DNA of 64,000 nucleotides, from assembly GCF_038070315.1 (NCBI RefSeq), contig NZ_JBBPCC010000006.1, positions 186,001 to 250,000 of the forward strand. Direction: 5' to 3'. Made by a program: the position numbers and the translations under genes. The stretch comes from Paenibacillus_G filicis. Lineage in GTDB: Bacteria > Bacillota > Bacilli > Paenibacillales > NBRC-103111. This document shows, one piece after another, positions 52,044-60,063 of the stretch (position 1 is its first letter; each line of letters opens with the position of its first letter). The notes beneath the pieces were generated by a model. The model saw only the letters and a program-made list of their open reading frames with translations, made no database searches and was not told the DNA's origin.

Positions 52044-52835
52044 TTACAGCGAAGCCAGAATCGGTTCAATATCGCGAAGCGAACGAATTTGGTGAACGGG
52101 CAGATTCTCTCCCGTCAGCTCCAGCTCATGACGGTTGATCCACATATTACGCATACCGACGGTATTGGACCCCATGATATCGGTTGTCAGCTTATCTCCG
52201 ATCATGACGCCTTCTTCCGGGGAAATTTGCAGCAGCTCCATCGCATGATGGAAGATCGAAGCGGCCGGCTTTCCTTCCCCGAATTCGCCGGAGATGACGA
52301 TATGATCAAAGTATGGGAGCAGCTCAGGTACTCCGGCCAGCTTCTCCTTCTGTAAGTCCGGAGAACCATTGGTCAACAACAGCAGCTTGTACTTGCTCTT
52401 CAACTGATCCAGCACCTCGAAGGTCTCTTCGTATACAATCGGGCGCTGTCTGCGTTCCGCAGGGAACAGCTCAGCAAGCTTTTCTCCGAGCGCTGCATCT
52501 TCAACACCCAGCGCCTTCAATCCGCGTGTCCAGGACTTCTTGCGGTAGTCTGGAGCCAGTGCCTGCAGCTTGCGAAACTCCTCTTGATGCCCGTGAGTGA
52601 AGTTAGCCCAGAGGCCCTCAAACGGGTTGATTCCGATCATTTTGGTGAATGGGAACGTATCGAACGTTTCATACAAAGCTCTAGCTTCCCGGCGCACTTC
52701 CTCTTCCAGACGAGCAGGGTCTATATCATAATGCCGTGCTGCCTCCTGACATGTCGCCTCGAACGCTTCCTTCACACTACGGTCATCCCATAGCAGGGTA
52801 TCATCCAGATCAAATAAAACCGCCTTGATTGTCAT
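52044..52835 (-). CDS. HAD-family phosphatase (YjjG-like)
   Basis: 263 residues. Motif I is VLFDLDDTLLWDD (Asp nucleophile at residue 9), motif II LLLTNGS, then the Lys in GEGKPAASIF and motif IV MIGDKLTTDIMGS. A long helical cap lies at about 25-130. The layout resembles the pyrimidine-nucleotidase/YjjG class of HAD enzymes that dephosphorylate non-canonical nucleotides. Substrate unproven. Monocistronic, with its own terminator. Confidence 0.88.
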   Translation of the reverse strand: MTIKAVLFDLDDTLLWDDRSVKEAFEATCQEAARHYDIDPARLEEEVRREARALYETFDTFPFTKMIGINPFEGLWANFTHGHQEEFRKLQALAPDYRKKSWTRGLKALGVEDAALGEKLAELFPAERRQRPIVYEETFEVLDQLKSKYKLLLLTNGSPDLQKEKLAGVPELLPYFDHIVISGEFGEGKPAASIFHHAMELLQISPEEGVMIGDKLTTDIMGSNTVGMRNMWINRHELELTGENLPVHQIRSLRDIEPILASL

Positions 52836-52890
52836 CGTCGTACTCCTCTTTCCCCCACGATAGCATGGTATAATCTCTAAGCTCGCAAGC

Positions 52891-53406
52891 TTATGTATCT
52901 TGTTTAAGCTCTACGCTGTTTTTCGAAGCAAACTCCGTCAGCTTCTCCTTCATGGCATCAATCGGCATCTGATGGAAGCTTTTGGAGTAGGCCCACCGAT
53001 TTCGCTTCGTCTTGAGCGTGATAACGACCGTATCCTTGCCAAAGCTAATGTTCTGGATGTTGGAAGCTTCTGCGACCCGGTCCCCGCCGAACCTGCGGGA
53101 GGTCAACGATGTCTTGCTAACTTTAAGTATCGGCCTTCTAGCCCAATACATCAGCAAAGCCAAGCCGATATAACTGAATCCCGTCACCCAATACATGGAT
53201 TCTTGGCCTGGGATTTTACTGAAAACGACTAGACAAAATACGCCGATCGCAGTCAGCAGCATGGGAAACAGCCAGCTTCTTCCCTTATAGGTGACCGACC
53301 CGTCCGTCGATTTCACCGCTGTACTGGTGCTGCCGCTTTGGTTGCGCCGACTTGTAACTTTCGAATTTTTGCGCACCATACGTTCCCATTTGCGAGATGA
53401 TGACAT
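52891..53406 (-). CDS. Two-helix membrane protein with PH-like tail
   Basis: 171 residues. The first 45 are basic and Ser/Thr-rich. Two membrane helices follow (SWLFPMLLTAIGVFCLVVF and VTGFSYIGLALLMYWARR), then a beta-rich cytosolic tail (LKVSKTSLTSRRFGGDRVAE ... NIQNISFGKDTVVITL) typical of the bacterial PH-like domains that follow two-helix anchors. No enzymatic motif. Role unknown. Same strand as the HAD gene, 55 bp away. Confidence 0.65.
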   Translation of the reverse strand: MSSSRKWERMVRKNSKVTSRRNQSGSTSTAVKSTDGSVTYKGRSWLFPMLLTAIGVFCLVVFSKIPGQESMYWVTGFSYIGLALLMYWARRPILKVSKTSLTSRRFGGDRVAEASNIQNISFGKDTVVITLKTKRNRWAYSKSFHQMPIDAMKEKLTEFASKNSVELKQDT

Positions 53407-53429
53407 GGTTCAATCCCCTTATGTATGTC

Positions 53430-54425
53430 TTATAATTCGCGGCGGAACTTCTCGATAAAGCGATATGGATACTCTGAAGGCAAGGCACTTGCCTGATCCA
53501 GCCGCTCCCACTGAGCCTCCGAAAGCCTCCAGCCGGCAGCACCCATATTATCTTCGTATTGTTCCAGCGTACGTGCTCCGAATATAGGGGACGTAATGCC
53601 CGGCTTATGAATGAGCCAATTCAATGCGACCTGAGCCGGTGACTTGTCCACTTCTCTGGAAACCTCCAACAGCTCGTCCAAGATCCGGAAATTTTTCTCC
53701 GAATTGCGAAGCTCCCACCGGCTTTCCCCTGCCTTGGAGGAGAGCCTGCCTTCACTCGGCTCCACGCCCCGCTTATAGCGCCCTGTAAGGAATCCACCGC
53801 CAAGCGGTGCCCAAGGGATCACGCCTACCTGTTCCTCTAGGCAAAGCGGCAGAACTTCCCGATCCATCTCGCGGCTCACAAGACTATACTGCGGTTGAAC
53901 AGAAATAAACCGCGCGTAGCGGTTGTGGTCACTGATGCCCAGAGACTTCATTAGCTGGTAGCCCAAGAAATTCGAGCAACCGATATAGCGTACCTTGCCG
54001 CTCGCGACCAAATCATCAAGCGTTCGCAGCGTTTCTTCAATCGGAGTCAGATGATCCCACACATGGACCTGATATAAATCAATGTAATCGGTTTGCAGCC
54101 GCTTCAAGCTATTGTGAACTCCATCCATAATATGCTTGCGCGATAAACCGCGTTCATTAACTCCAGATCCCGTGGCCATTCTTACCTTCGTAGCCAGCAC
54201 AACATCCGAACGCCGTTCACGGATCGCTTTGCCGACAATCTCTTCGGATTTACCTGAGACATACACGTTAGCCGTATCGATAAAATTGCCGCCCCGTTCC
54301 AGGAAGCGGTTGATCATCTCGATAGAATCGTTCTCGTCTGTGGATGAGCCAAACGTCATGGTACCCAAGCATAGCTCGGAGACGATCAGGCCGCTTCTTC
54401 CCAACACACGATATTGCATGCCCAT
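53430..54425 (-). CDS. Aldo/keto reductase
   Basis: 331 residues. Catalytic tetrad visible: Asp in FIDTANVYVSGKSE, Tyr in NVY, Lys in VLATKVRM and His in YQVHVWDHL. NADPH-binding segments are ILDELLEVSREVDKSPAQVA and PIFGARTLEQYEDN. It belongs to the family with YghZ/YajO-like enzymes. Physiological substrate cannot be read from the sequence. It is co-oriented with the DUF896 gene (8 bp gap). Confidence 0.92.
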   Translation of the reverse strand: MGMQYRVLGRSGLIVSELCLGTMTFGSSTDENDSIEMINRFLERGGNFIDTANVYVSGKSEEIVGKAIRERRSDVVLATKVRMATGSGVNERGLSRKHIMDGVHNSLKRLQTDYIDLYQVHVWDHLTPIEETLRTLDDLVASGKVRYIGCSNFLGYQLMKSLGISDHNRYARFISVQPQYSLVSREMDREVLPLCLEEQVGVIPWAPLGGGFLTGRYKRGVEPSEGRLSSKAGESRWELRNSEKNFRILDELLEVSREVDKSPAQVALNWLIHKPGITSPIFGARTLEQYEDNMGAAGWRLSEAQWERLDQASALPSEYPYRFIEKFRREL

Positions 54426-54433
54426 CCCTCCCG

Positions 54434-54631
54434 TTACTTCTTCTCCTCATCCTCGTCGACGAATTTGATGTTATCGAGCTGAGTTCGTAAAGAAGCCTTG
54501 AACGAATTGATGTATTTGGCACGCAATTCATTCCGCTCCTCAATCTCTGCATCCGACAATCCCTCAGTCTTCGCCTTCCGGGCCAACTCATTAATTCTCT
54601 TCACTGTTACATCGTGATCTGATTCCTGCAT
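54434..54631 (-). CDS. ynzC: DUF896 (UPF0291, YnzC-like) protein
   Basis: 65 residues from ATG 54631. A two-helix hairpin with the DUF896 signature VKRINELARKAKTEGLSDAE then IEERNELRAKYINSFK and an acidic tail. In Bacillus subtilis the lexA-yneA region contains the same gene, so the lexA neighbourhood order is conserved here. Function is unknown, although the location suggests an SOS association. The longer frame to 54649 adds only six residues and no ribosome site. Confidence 0.9.
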   Translation of the reverse strand: MQESDHDVTVKRINELARKAKTEGLSDAEIEERNELRAKYINSFKASLRTQLDNIKFVDEDEEKK

Positions 54632-54742
54632 GCCGGTCCTCCCTGTCAAGTCATGATCCTAATAGCTCAAATTATACTTTGACATTCCGGCCATGCATTG
54701 TCAAGAGAACCTGTCGAAGAAGAGGTTATAGCAGCAAGAAGA

Positions 54743-55099
54743 TTACGGGATCAACAGTTTCTGTCCCGCCATCAGGGAAGAGTTTTTCATGCCGTTCAAC
54801 TTCTTGATCTCATATATATATTCCTTAATATCCGCTTTGGGAGACTTGAATTCAGAAGCGATTCCCCATAAAGTATCACCACTGTTCACCACTATAAAAG
54901 CATGGCTTGCAGGCTGGGGATCAGCCGCGTAAGCATCCGCGTTGCCGAACAGCATGGTAATGAAACCAGCGGCAAGGAGAAGCCCCGCCAATACAGCACT
55001 TAGCACAACGAGCCTGCTTCGGCGATTGTTGGCAGCAGGCATAGGCTGCCTCTTGGAAGAAGAATACGCAACTTCATGAAATGGAATTGATTGAATCAT
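54743..55099 (-). CDS. yneA: YneA-like LysM cell-division inhibitor
   Basis: 118 residues from ATG 55099. An N-terminal membrane helix (VVLSAVLAGLLLAAGFITML) is followed by a C-terminal LysM domain (SHAFIVVNSGDTLWGIASEF; YIYEIKKLNGMKN; GQKLLIP). YneA is the SOS-induced, exported protein that delays division after DNA damage in Bacillus. Divergent from lexA, with three LexA boxes between them. The N-terminal 35 residues are unusual for YneA. Confidence 0.85.
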   Translation of the reverse strand: MIQSIPFHEVAYSSSKRQPMPAANNRRSRLVVLSAVLAGLLLAAGFITMLFGNADAYAADPQPASHAFIVVNSGDTLWGIASEFKSPKADIKEYIYEIKKLNGMKNSSLMAGQKLLIP

Positions 55100-55113
55100 A
55101 TCGTTCGCGCCCC

Positions 55114-55127
55114 CAAACATTTGTTCT
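55114..55127 (-). promoter_or_regulatory. LexA box 1 (yneA side)
   Basis: AGAACAAATGTTTG on the minus strand, 12-13 of 14 positions matching CGAAC-RNRY-GTTYG, nearest to the yneA start. Confidence 0.7.
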
Positions 55128-55142
55128 GTTCTCAAATTATCA

Positions 55143-55156
55143 CGAACAAACGTTTG
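55143..55156 (+). promoter_or_regulatory. LexA box 2
   Basis: CGAACAAACGTTTG, a near-perfect bacillar LexA site and close palindrome, between yneA and lexA. Confidence 0.85.
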
Positions 55157-55173
55157 TGTCAATCGCATTTTTT

Positions 55174-55187
55174 CGAACTTATGTTTG
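55174..55187 (+). promoter_or_regulatory. LexA box 3 (lexA side)
   Basis: CGAACTTATGTTTG, matching the LexA consensus, about 60 bp upstream of the lexA ATG. Autoregulation of lexA is expected. Confidence 0.8.
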
Positions 55188-55248
55188 TACGAACGGCTAT
55201 TCTATGCTATACTTCCACTTAATGATTCCCTTTAATTGGAGTGATACG

Positions 55249-55869
55249 ATGAGTAAGATTTCCTCCCGCCAACAAGCGATTCTTAATTTTATTAAAACCG
55301 AAGTCAAGGATAAGGGTTACCCACCTTCCGTACGCGAGATCGGCGAAGCTGTAGGCCTCGCTTCCAGCTCCACCGTTCACGGACATCTCGAAAGACTAGA
55401 GAAGAAGGGCTTGATCCGCCGCGATCCGACCAAGCCGCGCGCCATCGAGATTCTGGATGGAACCTCTGGCGACGGTGCCTTTGCCGTATCCGTGTCCCAC
55501 GTGCCTCTGATCGGCCGCGTAACCGCAGGCGTCCCGATTACAGCAACAGAGAATATCGAGGACTACTTCCCGCTCCCCAGCCATTTTGTAGGCGAGAATA
55601 ACGTCTTCATGCTCAGCGTCATCGGCGAGAGCATGATCGAAGCCGGGATCCGCAACGGCGACTATGTCATCGTTCGTCAGCAGCAGACGGCCAATAACGG
55701 CGAGATTGTCGTAGCGATGACCGAAGAGGACGAAGCTACAGTCAAGACGTTCTACAAGGAAAGAGATCATATCCGCCTGCAGCCGGAAAATCCAACAATG
55801 GAACCGCTTCGGCTGACGAATGTATCCATCCTCGGCAAGGTCATCGGCGTATTCCGCAACGTTCACTAA
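55249..55869 (+). CDS. lexA: LexA repressor
   Basis: 206 residues from ATG 55249 (TTGGAG upstream), close to the 205 of Bacillus. Winged helix at 1-65 (PPSVREIGEAVGLASSSTVH). Cleavage site Ala93-Gly94 in GRVTAGVP; catalytic Ser128 in GESMIEAG and Lys166 in TVKTFY, so it self-cleaves on RecA filaments. It represses the SOS genes, here at least itself and yneA. A terminator follows at 55886-55941. Confidence 0.97.
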   Translation: MSKISSRQQAILNFIKTEVKDKGYPPSVREIGEAVGLASSSTVHGHLERLEKKGLIRRDPTKPRAIEILDGTSGDGAFAVSVSHVPLIGRVTAGVPITATENIEDYFPLPSHFVGENNVFMLSVIGESMIEAGIRNGDYVIVRQQQTANNGEIVVAMTEEDEATVKTFYKERDHIRLQPENPTMEPLRLTNVSILGKVIGVFRNVH

Positions 55870-55885
55870 TCTTCAATAAGATTTT

Positions 55886-55941
55886 GAAACCCCCTGCCAC
55901 ATTCTCGATCCTTACGGACGGGAAGTGTGGCAGGGGGTTTC
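55886..55941 (+). terminator. Terminator of lexA
   Basis: GAAACCCCCTGCCACATTC paired with GGAAGTGTGGCAGGGGGTTTC, a long stem with a 16-base loop. Confidence 0.75.
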
Positions 55942-56050
55942 TGCATGCATATGACACATGACCGTTCGTTAAGGTGAGGAACCGGCCACCTATCGACCTT
56001 CCCTGCTCGCAGCTGCATCTAGGAGCTTATCCTCAACCTTTGCGACGAAT

Positions 56051-57274
56051 TCAAGAGCCTTGCGATGTTTTTTGTTTTCGGGGAAAGCCATGTTTCTTCG
56101 CACTGAACGCTATAATAAGTGCCACAAGCAGCAAAATCAACAGCACCCCTGGGAAAGCCTGCGCCCCCACCATGTCTAACAAGATGCCACCTGCAATGCC
56201 TCCGCCAGCAATGGCCAGATTCCACACCGTCGTATTAATGGGCATTACAATATCCACACCTTCTTCGCCGCTTGCATCAGCAAGTGCGGTTTGCAATAGT
56301 GTTGCGGCCCCCCCGAAGGTAAGTCCCCATAACGCAACAGCCGCATAAACGACCGACGCCGATGTGCCACCCGCCAACAGGGCTACAGATACCAGCGCAA
56401 AGCCAATTAGACTGACCAATACCAGCAGGCGCAGCTTGTGGTCGATGAGCAGGCCAATAACCCAGATGGATACAAGAGCCGCTAATCCAAAGACCAGCAA
56501 GACCAGATCGACACGTTCTGCGAGCCCGGCTCGCTCAAGAAACGGGGCAATATACGTGTACAAAATATTGTGTGCCAGCATCCAGGTAAGGACCACCATC
56601 AGAATCGGACGTATGCCCGGTAAAACAAATACCTGCCGGACTGTCATTCTCTCCTCTGCAGGCTGACCGGGATAGTCCGGCACCTTCCATAGCACCCACA
56701 CGATTAACACAAGAGTCAGAAGAGACATCAGCCCGAATACGGGGCGCCAACCGATTAGATCACCCAGCAAAGTTCCGGCCGGCACCCCAAAGGTCAACGC
56801 AATGGGTGTTCCTACCATAGCAACAGCAAGGGCACGCCCTCTCAGAGCTTCCGGAACCATGCGCCTGGCGTAACCGGCAACCATCCCCCAAGCTGCGCCA
56901 GCAGCCACACCGGCAATAAAGCGTGCCGTTAGTGTCAGAGCGTAGCTGGTCGATAAGGCGGTGATCGAGTTGAAGACTAAAAAAACTGTAATAATGGCTA
57001 TCAAGAGCGGGCGCCGCCGCACGCTTCCGGTAAACATGGCGAACGGAATCGCCGCCACAAGCGAGCCTAACGCATACAGGGTTACGAGTTGCCCGGCCAT
57101 CGCTTTCGTAATATTTAACCCTTCCCCGATTAACGGCAGGAGCCCCGCTGGGATTGTCTCTGTAAGAATACAAATAAACCCTGTCATCGCAAGTGCCAGC
57201 AATGCAAGCCAAGGAAGCTTAGCAGGCATATTAGCCGATTGAGCCAGATCTGTGGATGATGAGATGTGAGACAA
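56051..57274 (-). CDS. MFS efflux transporter
   Basis: 407 residues from TTG 57274 (AGGAGG eight bases upstream). About twelve membrane helices. The segment VRRRPLLIAIITVFLVFNS after helix 2-3 and the RFIAGVAAGAAWGMVAGYAR motif mark the drug:H+ antiporter-1 group; overall it resembles the AraJ/CmlA-type proteins. Divergent TetR gene (118 bp apart) is the likely local repressor, so it probably exports a compound that TetR senses. Substrate not knowable here. Confidence 0.9.
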   Translation of the reverse strand: MSHISSSTDLAQSANMPAKLPWLALLALAMTGFICILTETIPAGLLPLIGEGLNITKAMAGQLVTLYALGSLVAAIPFAMFTGSVRRRPLLIAIITVFLVFNSITALSTSYALTLTARFIAGVAAGAAWGMVAGYARRMVPEALRGRALAVAMVGTPIALTFGVPAGTLLGDLIGWRPVFGLMSLLTLVLIVWVLWKVPDYPGQPAEERMTVRQVFVLPGIRPILMVVLTWMLAHNILYTYIAPFLERAGLAERVDLVLLVFGLAALVSIWVIGLLIDHKLRLLVLVSLIGFALVSVALLAGGTSASVVYAAVALWGLTFGGAATLLQTALADASGEEGVDIVMPINTTVWNLAIAGGGIAGGILLDMVGAQAFPGVLLILLLVALIIAFSAKKHGFPRKQKTSQGS

Positions 57275-57338
57275 AGTATGTTCCTCCTAAAAATAATTAT
57301 GGATCACTCATTCCACATATTAAACTCAACGCAATCCC

Positions 57339-57367
57339 TTGTCAAGGACTTCTGGATCGATTAGTAT
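57339..57367 (+). promoter_or_regulatory. tetR promoter
   Basis: -35 TTGTCA (57339-57344), 17-base spacer, -10 TAGTAT (57362-57367). The operator should lie here or in the 57275-57338 segment shared with the MFS gene. Confidence 0.5.
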
Positions 57368-57392
57368 ATATTAAATAGAAGGAGGTTATCTT

Positions 57393-58004
57393 ATGCCACG
57401 AACGGGACGTCCCCGAGCATTTAATCGAGACCAGGCGGTTGTCGCCGCAATGCTTCTGTTCTGGGAACACGGCTTTGAATCCACTTCACTTGCTCAGTTG
57501 CGCGCTGCGATGGGAGATATATCAGCAGCGAGTTTTTACGCGGCGTTCGAATCCAAGGAGGCGCTGTTCCGCGAAGTGGTGGATCAGTATATCTCCACTT
57601 ACGGACAAGTTTCGGAAAGCTTCAGGGATACAAGCATGACAGCCAAAGCAGCCATTGAGGATGGTTTACGGCGATCGGCACGGATGCAGACCGAAAGCTC
57701 CCACCCTCTAGGCTGTCTGATTGTGTTGTCCGCTTCGACCTGTTCTCCTGAACTCAAGCACATCATGGAGTTGCTCTCCAAGGAACGAGAAAAGGTCCGC
57801 GGCTGGCAGCAGGCTTGTATCGAACGGGCCATTGCACATGGTGAGCTACCCGCTTCTACGGATATTCCCATGCTGGTGACCTTGTTTGACACCTTTCTTC
57901 GAGGGATTTCTTCACAAGCCAGGGACGGTGTTCCAATTGAGGCCATTGATGCTGCCATAACAATGCTAATGAGCGTATGGGATGCGCTGTCTGAAAAGAC
58001 GTAG
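57393..58004 (+). CDS. TetR/AcrR-family regulator
   Basis: 203 residues, ATG 57393 with GAAGGAGG upstream. HTH at about 15-60: FNRDQAVVAAMLLFWEHGFE STSLAQL, MGDISAASFYAAFESKEALF. The ligand-binding helices follow, with TetR_C-like HPLGCLIVLSAS and acidic segments. It is the divergent neighbour of the MFS gene, the standard arrangement of a repressor and its efflux target. Probably relieves repression when a toxic compound binds. Confidence 0.92.
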   Translation: MPRTGRPRAFNRDQAVVAAMLLFWEHGFESTSLAQLRAAMGDISAASFYAAFESKEALFREVVDQYISTYGQVSESFRDTSMTAKAAIEDGLRRSARMQTESSHPLGCLIVLSASTCSPELKHIMELLSKEREKVRGWQQACIERAIAHGELPASTDIPMLVTLFDTFLRGISSQARDGVPIEAIDAAITMLMSVWDALSEKT

Positions 58005-58105
58005 GATCGGGGTAACATTTAAGCGAGGACAAGTATCGAATCATCTACTGACGTAAAGTTAAGTATAGGAGCAAAGTAATATTTCCAGCCTGCTGGCCAA
58101 CAAAA

Positions 58106-58139
58106 AAAGCGTGTATCCGGTCTCCCGGATACACGCTTT
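58106..58139. terminator. Perfect hairpin next to the glnA remnant
   Basis: AAAGCGTGTATCCGG and CCGGATACACGCTTT are perfect 15-base arms with a 4-base loop. On the minus strand they are followed by TTTTTTTG, the natural terminator of the glnA gene whose end lies at 58152. It may also stop tetR. Confidence 0.85.
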
Positions 58140-58151
58140 CAGTCTTAATGA

Positions 58152-58211
58152 TTAATACAGGGTCAAATACTGCTCACGCTCCCAGGCGTGAACTTGCGTA
58201 CGATGAATATC
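58152..58211 (-). pseudogene. glnA: 3' end of glutamine synthetase (glnA) only
   Basis: Reading the minus strand up to the TAA at 58154-58152 gives DIHRTQVHAWEREQYLTLY, the C-terminus of GlnA (normally ...FRTQVHPWEREQY...). The next codon upstream is TGA and similarity stops, so only about 60 bp of the gene remains. The terminator follows at the normal place. This is best read as one end of an integration event at the glnA 3' end, or as the edge of a deletion. The intact gene, if any, is outside the window. Confidence 0.75.
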
Positions 58212-58320
58212 TCATGCTAATGTTTTGCCTTGTTTCGTGAGATAAACAGGGTTTTCAATGAATTATCACGGAACGCACATTCGTGTTTTGATGTTGTTTA
58301 ACCTTTATATGTGGGCAAAT

Positions 58321-58346
58321 CAGGGGCGCTCTTGTGGGCGCCCCTG
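58321..58346 (+). other. GC-rich hairpin inside the AT-rich element
   Basis: CAGGGGCGC and GCGCCCCTG arms with an eight-base loop, followed by TTGCATTT. Possibly a terminator on the plus strand, though the T tract is poor. No gene lies just before it. The rest of 58212-58355 shows nothing clear. Confidence 0.4.
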
Positions 58347-58355
58347 TTGCATTTA

Positions 58356-58502
58356 TCACTTTATTGTCAGTACAAAATTCTCGTTCGGAGTAATTATCCT
58401 AACCTTCTCTGGAATGGGCAATTTTCGCGCTTCAAATAAAAGCTTCACTCTCACGGAAAGATATTTTTTGCTTATTTCACTATTATATCGTACTTCGTGC
58501 AT
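58356..58502 (-). CDS. Small unknown element protein, 48 residues
   Basis: ATG 58502 follows AGAGGG by six bases; upstream in-frame ATGs have no site. The product is soluble and basic at the start (HEVRYNSEISKKYLSVRVKL) and then LFEARKLPIPEKVRIITPNE. It lies just inside the element near the glnA junction. No family recognised; a phage-type small protein is plausible. Confidence 0.5.
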   Translation of the reverse strand: MHEVRYNSEISKKYLSVRVKLLFEARKLPIPEKVRIITPNENFVLTIK

Positions 58503-58615
58503 ATCGTTCCCTCTTCCAGGCAAAGACATTTGCGATTGAATGCAAGTCATTGCGATTATTTATGTGTTTCATTTCAGATGAATTTGATTTATTATTACAA
58601 TGTACCGAAATGCTT

Positions 58616-58678
58616 AGACTCATTGCAGTGAGTCTTTGCACCTATAGCCGTTGGCTCTCTACATGAGCTACGGCTATT
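58616..58678 (+). other. Two consecutive hairpins, possible small RNA
   Basis: AGACTCA-N6-TGAGTCT followed by TTTGC, then ATAGCCGT...ACGGCTAT followed by TTTG. They lie in the 58552-58750 gene-free gap. Promoter evidence is weak, so a small RNA or leader for the HTH gene are both possible. No protein-coding content seen. Confidence 0.35.
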
Positions 58679-58751
58679 TGTATCCAACTTCATTTCCTCA
58701 CCTCCTTAAATTGATGTATAATATTGTATATGTCAGTTTGCGAGGTGAGAC

Positions 58752-58976
58752 ATGCCCCTGGAAAGGGGGAGTTGCCGCTTGCACTCGCTATTAGGTGATA
58801 TGACACCTGCTGAGTTTGCTCGACGTATGGAGGTAGCCCCATCAACCGTTTATCGCTGGATCAATAACGAGCGGAATATGACCTACGAACATACGGTACT
58901 AGCGTCCAGGATACTTAATTGCCATGCTGAAGATTTTTACGAAGTTACTTTTATCAGTAAACGCAAGCGGCGGTGA
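58752..58976 (+). CDS. XRE-family HTH regulator
   Basis: 74 residues from ATG 58752; TTG 58779, behind a strong AAAGGGGGAG, is an alternative start and would give 65 residues. HTH core: MTPAEFARRMEVAPSTVYRW then INNERNMTYEHTVLASRILN, a standard XRE four-helix unit without a sensing domain. It could be a Cro/CI-type or excision regulator of the element. Terminal KRKRR is basic. It lies before the LytTR genes and is transcribed towards them. Confidence 0.8.
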   Translation: MPLERGSCRLHSLLGDMTPAEFARRMEVAPSTVYRWINNERNMTYEHTVLASRILNCHAEDFYEVTFISKRKRR

Positions 58977-59049
58977 GTGAGTTTTCGCTCCTCCCCTCGC
59001 TCGAAATTCGCCAATATGGCGAAAATTTTATTAGTCAAGAACTTTATTT

Positions 59050-59517
59050 TCACTCAATCCCTCGAATCCTCAAGTTCTCTTTTACTTGTGGCGAATGTAT
59101 GCTTGCTACTTTTGCGGCAATCCTTTTATCAGCATCAAAAAAAGCTTGGCCTCTTGCTTTGCTGAAGCTGGTAACTCTGTTTATATTAAGAAAGTTTGAA
59201 TGATCAGTACGAATAATCCCTTCTCTATATAGTAAACTACTTGATTCAAAGTCTTCAAGCAAATGGACATTGGGATACTTCTTACCATTGGTATGCTGAT
59301 AGATTATTCTTCTTTTTTGAGTATCTATGTAGTAACATTCTGATATTTTTATGTTGATCAATTCATCTGGATTATCAGCATCTATACATAATGCGACTAA
59401 CTCTTTTTTCTCTAAATAAATGAGTTCTGCTATTTTTTTCACCGCAGCCTCTCTTGAGGCCATATCCAGACCTTGCTCTTCCAATACTTGTCCTATCCGG
59501 CTTACAAGGTCCTCCAT
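59050..59517 (-). CDS. LytTR-domain DNA-binding protein A
   Basis: 155 residues (ATG 59517 with GAGAGGGGG upstream). The N-terminal 50 residues are helical (MEDLVSRIGQVLEEQGLDMA, REAAVKKIAELIYLEK), not a receiver domain; there is no phospho-acceptor Asp cluster. The C-terminal 100 residues are LytTR: INIKISECYYIDTQKRRIIY, then EGIIRTDHSNFLNINRVTSF and a final KASIH-like strand. LytTR domains bind paired ACAGTTAAG-like repeats. It is separated from the agr-like genes by 167 bp and its own control region. With LytTR B it makes the second regulator of the cassette. Confidence 0.8.
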   Translation of the reverse strand: MEDLVSRIGQVLEEQGLDMASREAAVKKIAELIYLEKKELVALCIDADNPDELINIKISECYYIDTQKRRIIYQHTNGKKYPNVHLLEDFESSSLLYREGIIRTDHSNFLNINRVTSFSKARGQAFFDADKRIAAKVASIHSPQVKENLRIRGIE

Positions 59518-59629
59518 TCTCGAATCCCCCTCTCTTAGGCGTACACTTTACGCACATCGTTTTAATTCTATGTACATGATTTTAACACAGATTTTGGCAT
59601 TTGTGGGGTGCAATTAAAGTACCTACCAA

Positions 59630-59642
59630 TTGTCATTGACAA
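59630..59642. promoter_or_regulatory. Perfect palindrome upstream of LytTR A
   Basis: TTGTCA-T-TGACAA, 13 bp, between the LytTR B terminator and the LytTR A start (59518-59662). Likely an operator or part of its promoter. Confidence 0.4.
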
Positions 59643-59662
59643 AAATATAAATACATGATATA

Positions 59663-59694
59663 GGGGCCTAGAACAGTAAATGTCTTAGGCCCCT
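59663..59694 (-). terminator. Hairpin at the end of the agr-like operon
   Basis: GGGGCCTA and TAGGCCCC arms overlapping the LytTR B stop. On the minus strand followed by TATATCATG, so a weak terminator. Confidence 0.45.
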
Positions 59695-60056
59695 TTATCA
59701 GTTAAAAGTAAACGTAATCTAGAGTAACTTGGTCTTGAGCAAAAAACGAACTTATCGGAGTTGTTAAAGCAGAACTTTTTTCGCTGGTATCCATCATTTT
59801 CGAAGTGCGAAAAATGATTGATATTTACTAAGATCCCTGTATCTGCCCTTACAAATCCGAATTGCTCAAGCATGATTTCCAAAGACTCAAGCGACCCTTG
59901 AATTTTAGAAATGTACTCTTGGTTGGCAGTATACATCTTGATCTTTGCTGTACTTTTTATTCTTGTTACTTCTAAGTATATTACAGACGTAACCATGATT
60001 GTCTGAGTATTTTCATCAACGTCCCAACAAGGTATAGGTAAGTCGAAATTATTCAT
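59685..60056 (-). CDS. LytTR-domain protein B
   Basis: 123 residues, seven bases after agrD. It is a single LytTR domain: QTIMVTSVIYLEVTRIKS, TANQEYISKIQGSLESLE, RADTGILVNINHFSHFENDG and CFNNSDKFVFCSRPSYSRLR. Receiver-less, so not phosphorylated by a classical kinase. In Streptococcus, stand-alone LytTR regulators are paired with membrane inhibitors (HdrR/M, BrsR/M); here the partner could be the kinase-less membrane protein at 60676. It probably controls the operon or the element. Confidence 0.8.
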   Translation of the reverse strand: MNNFDLPIPCWDVDENTQTIMVTSVIYLEVTRIKSTAKIKMYTANQEYISKIQGSLESLEIMLEQFGFVRADTGILVNINHFSHFENDGYQRKKFCFNNSDKFVFCSRPSYSRLRLLLTDKGA

Positions 60057-60063
60057 ATCAACA

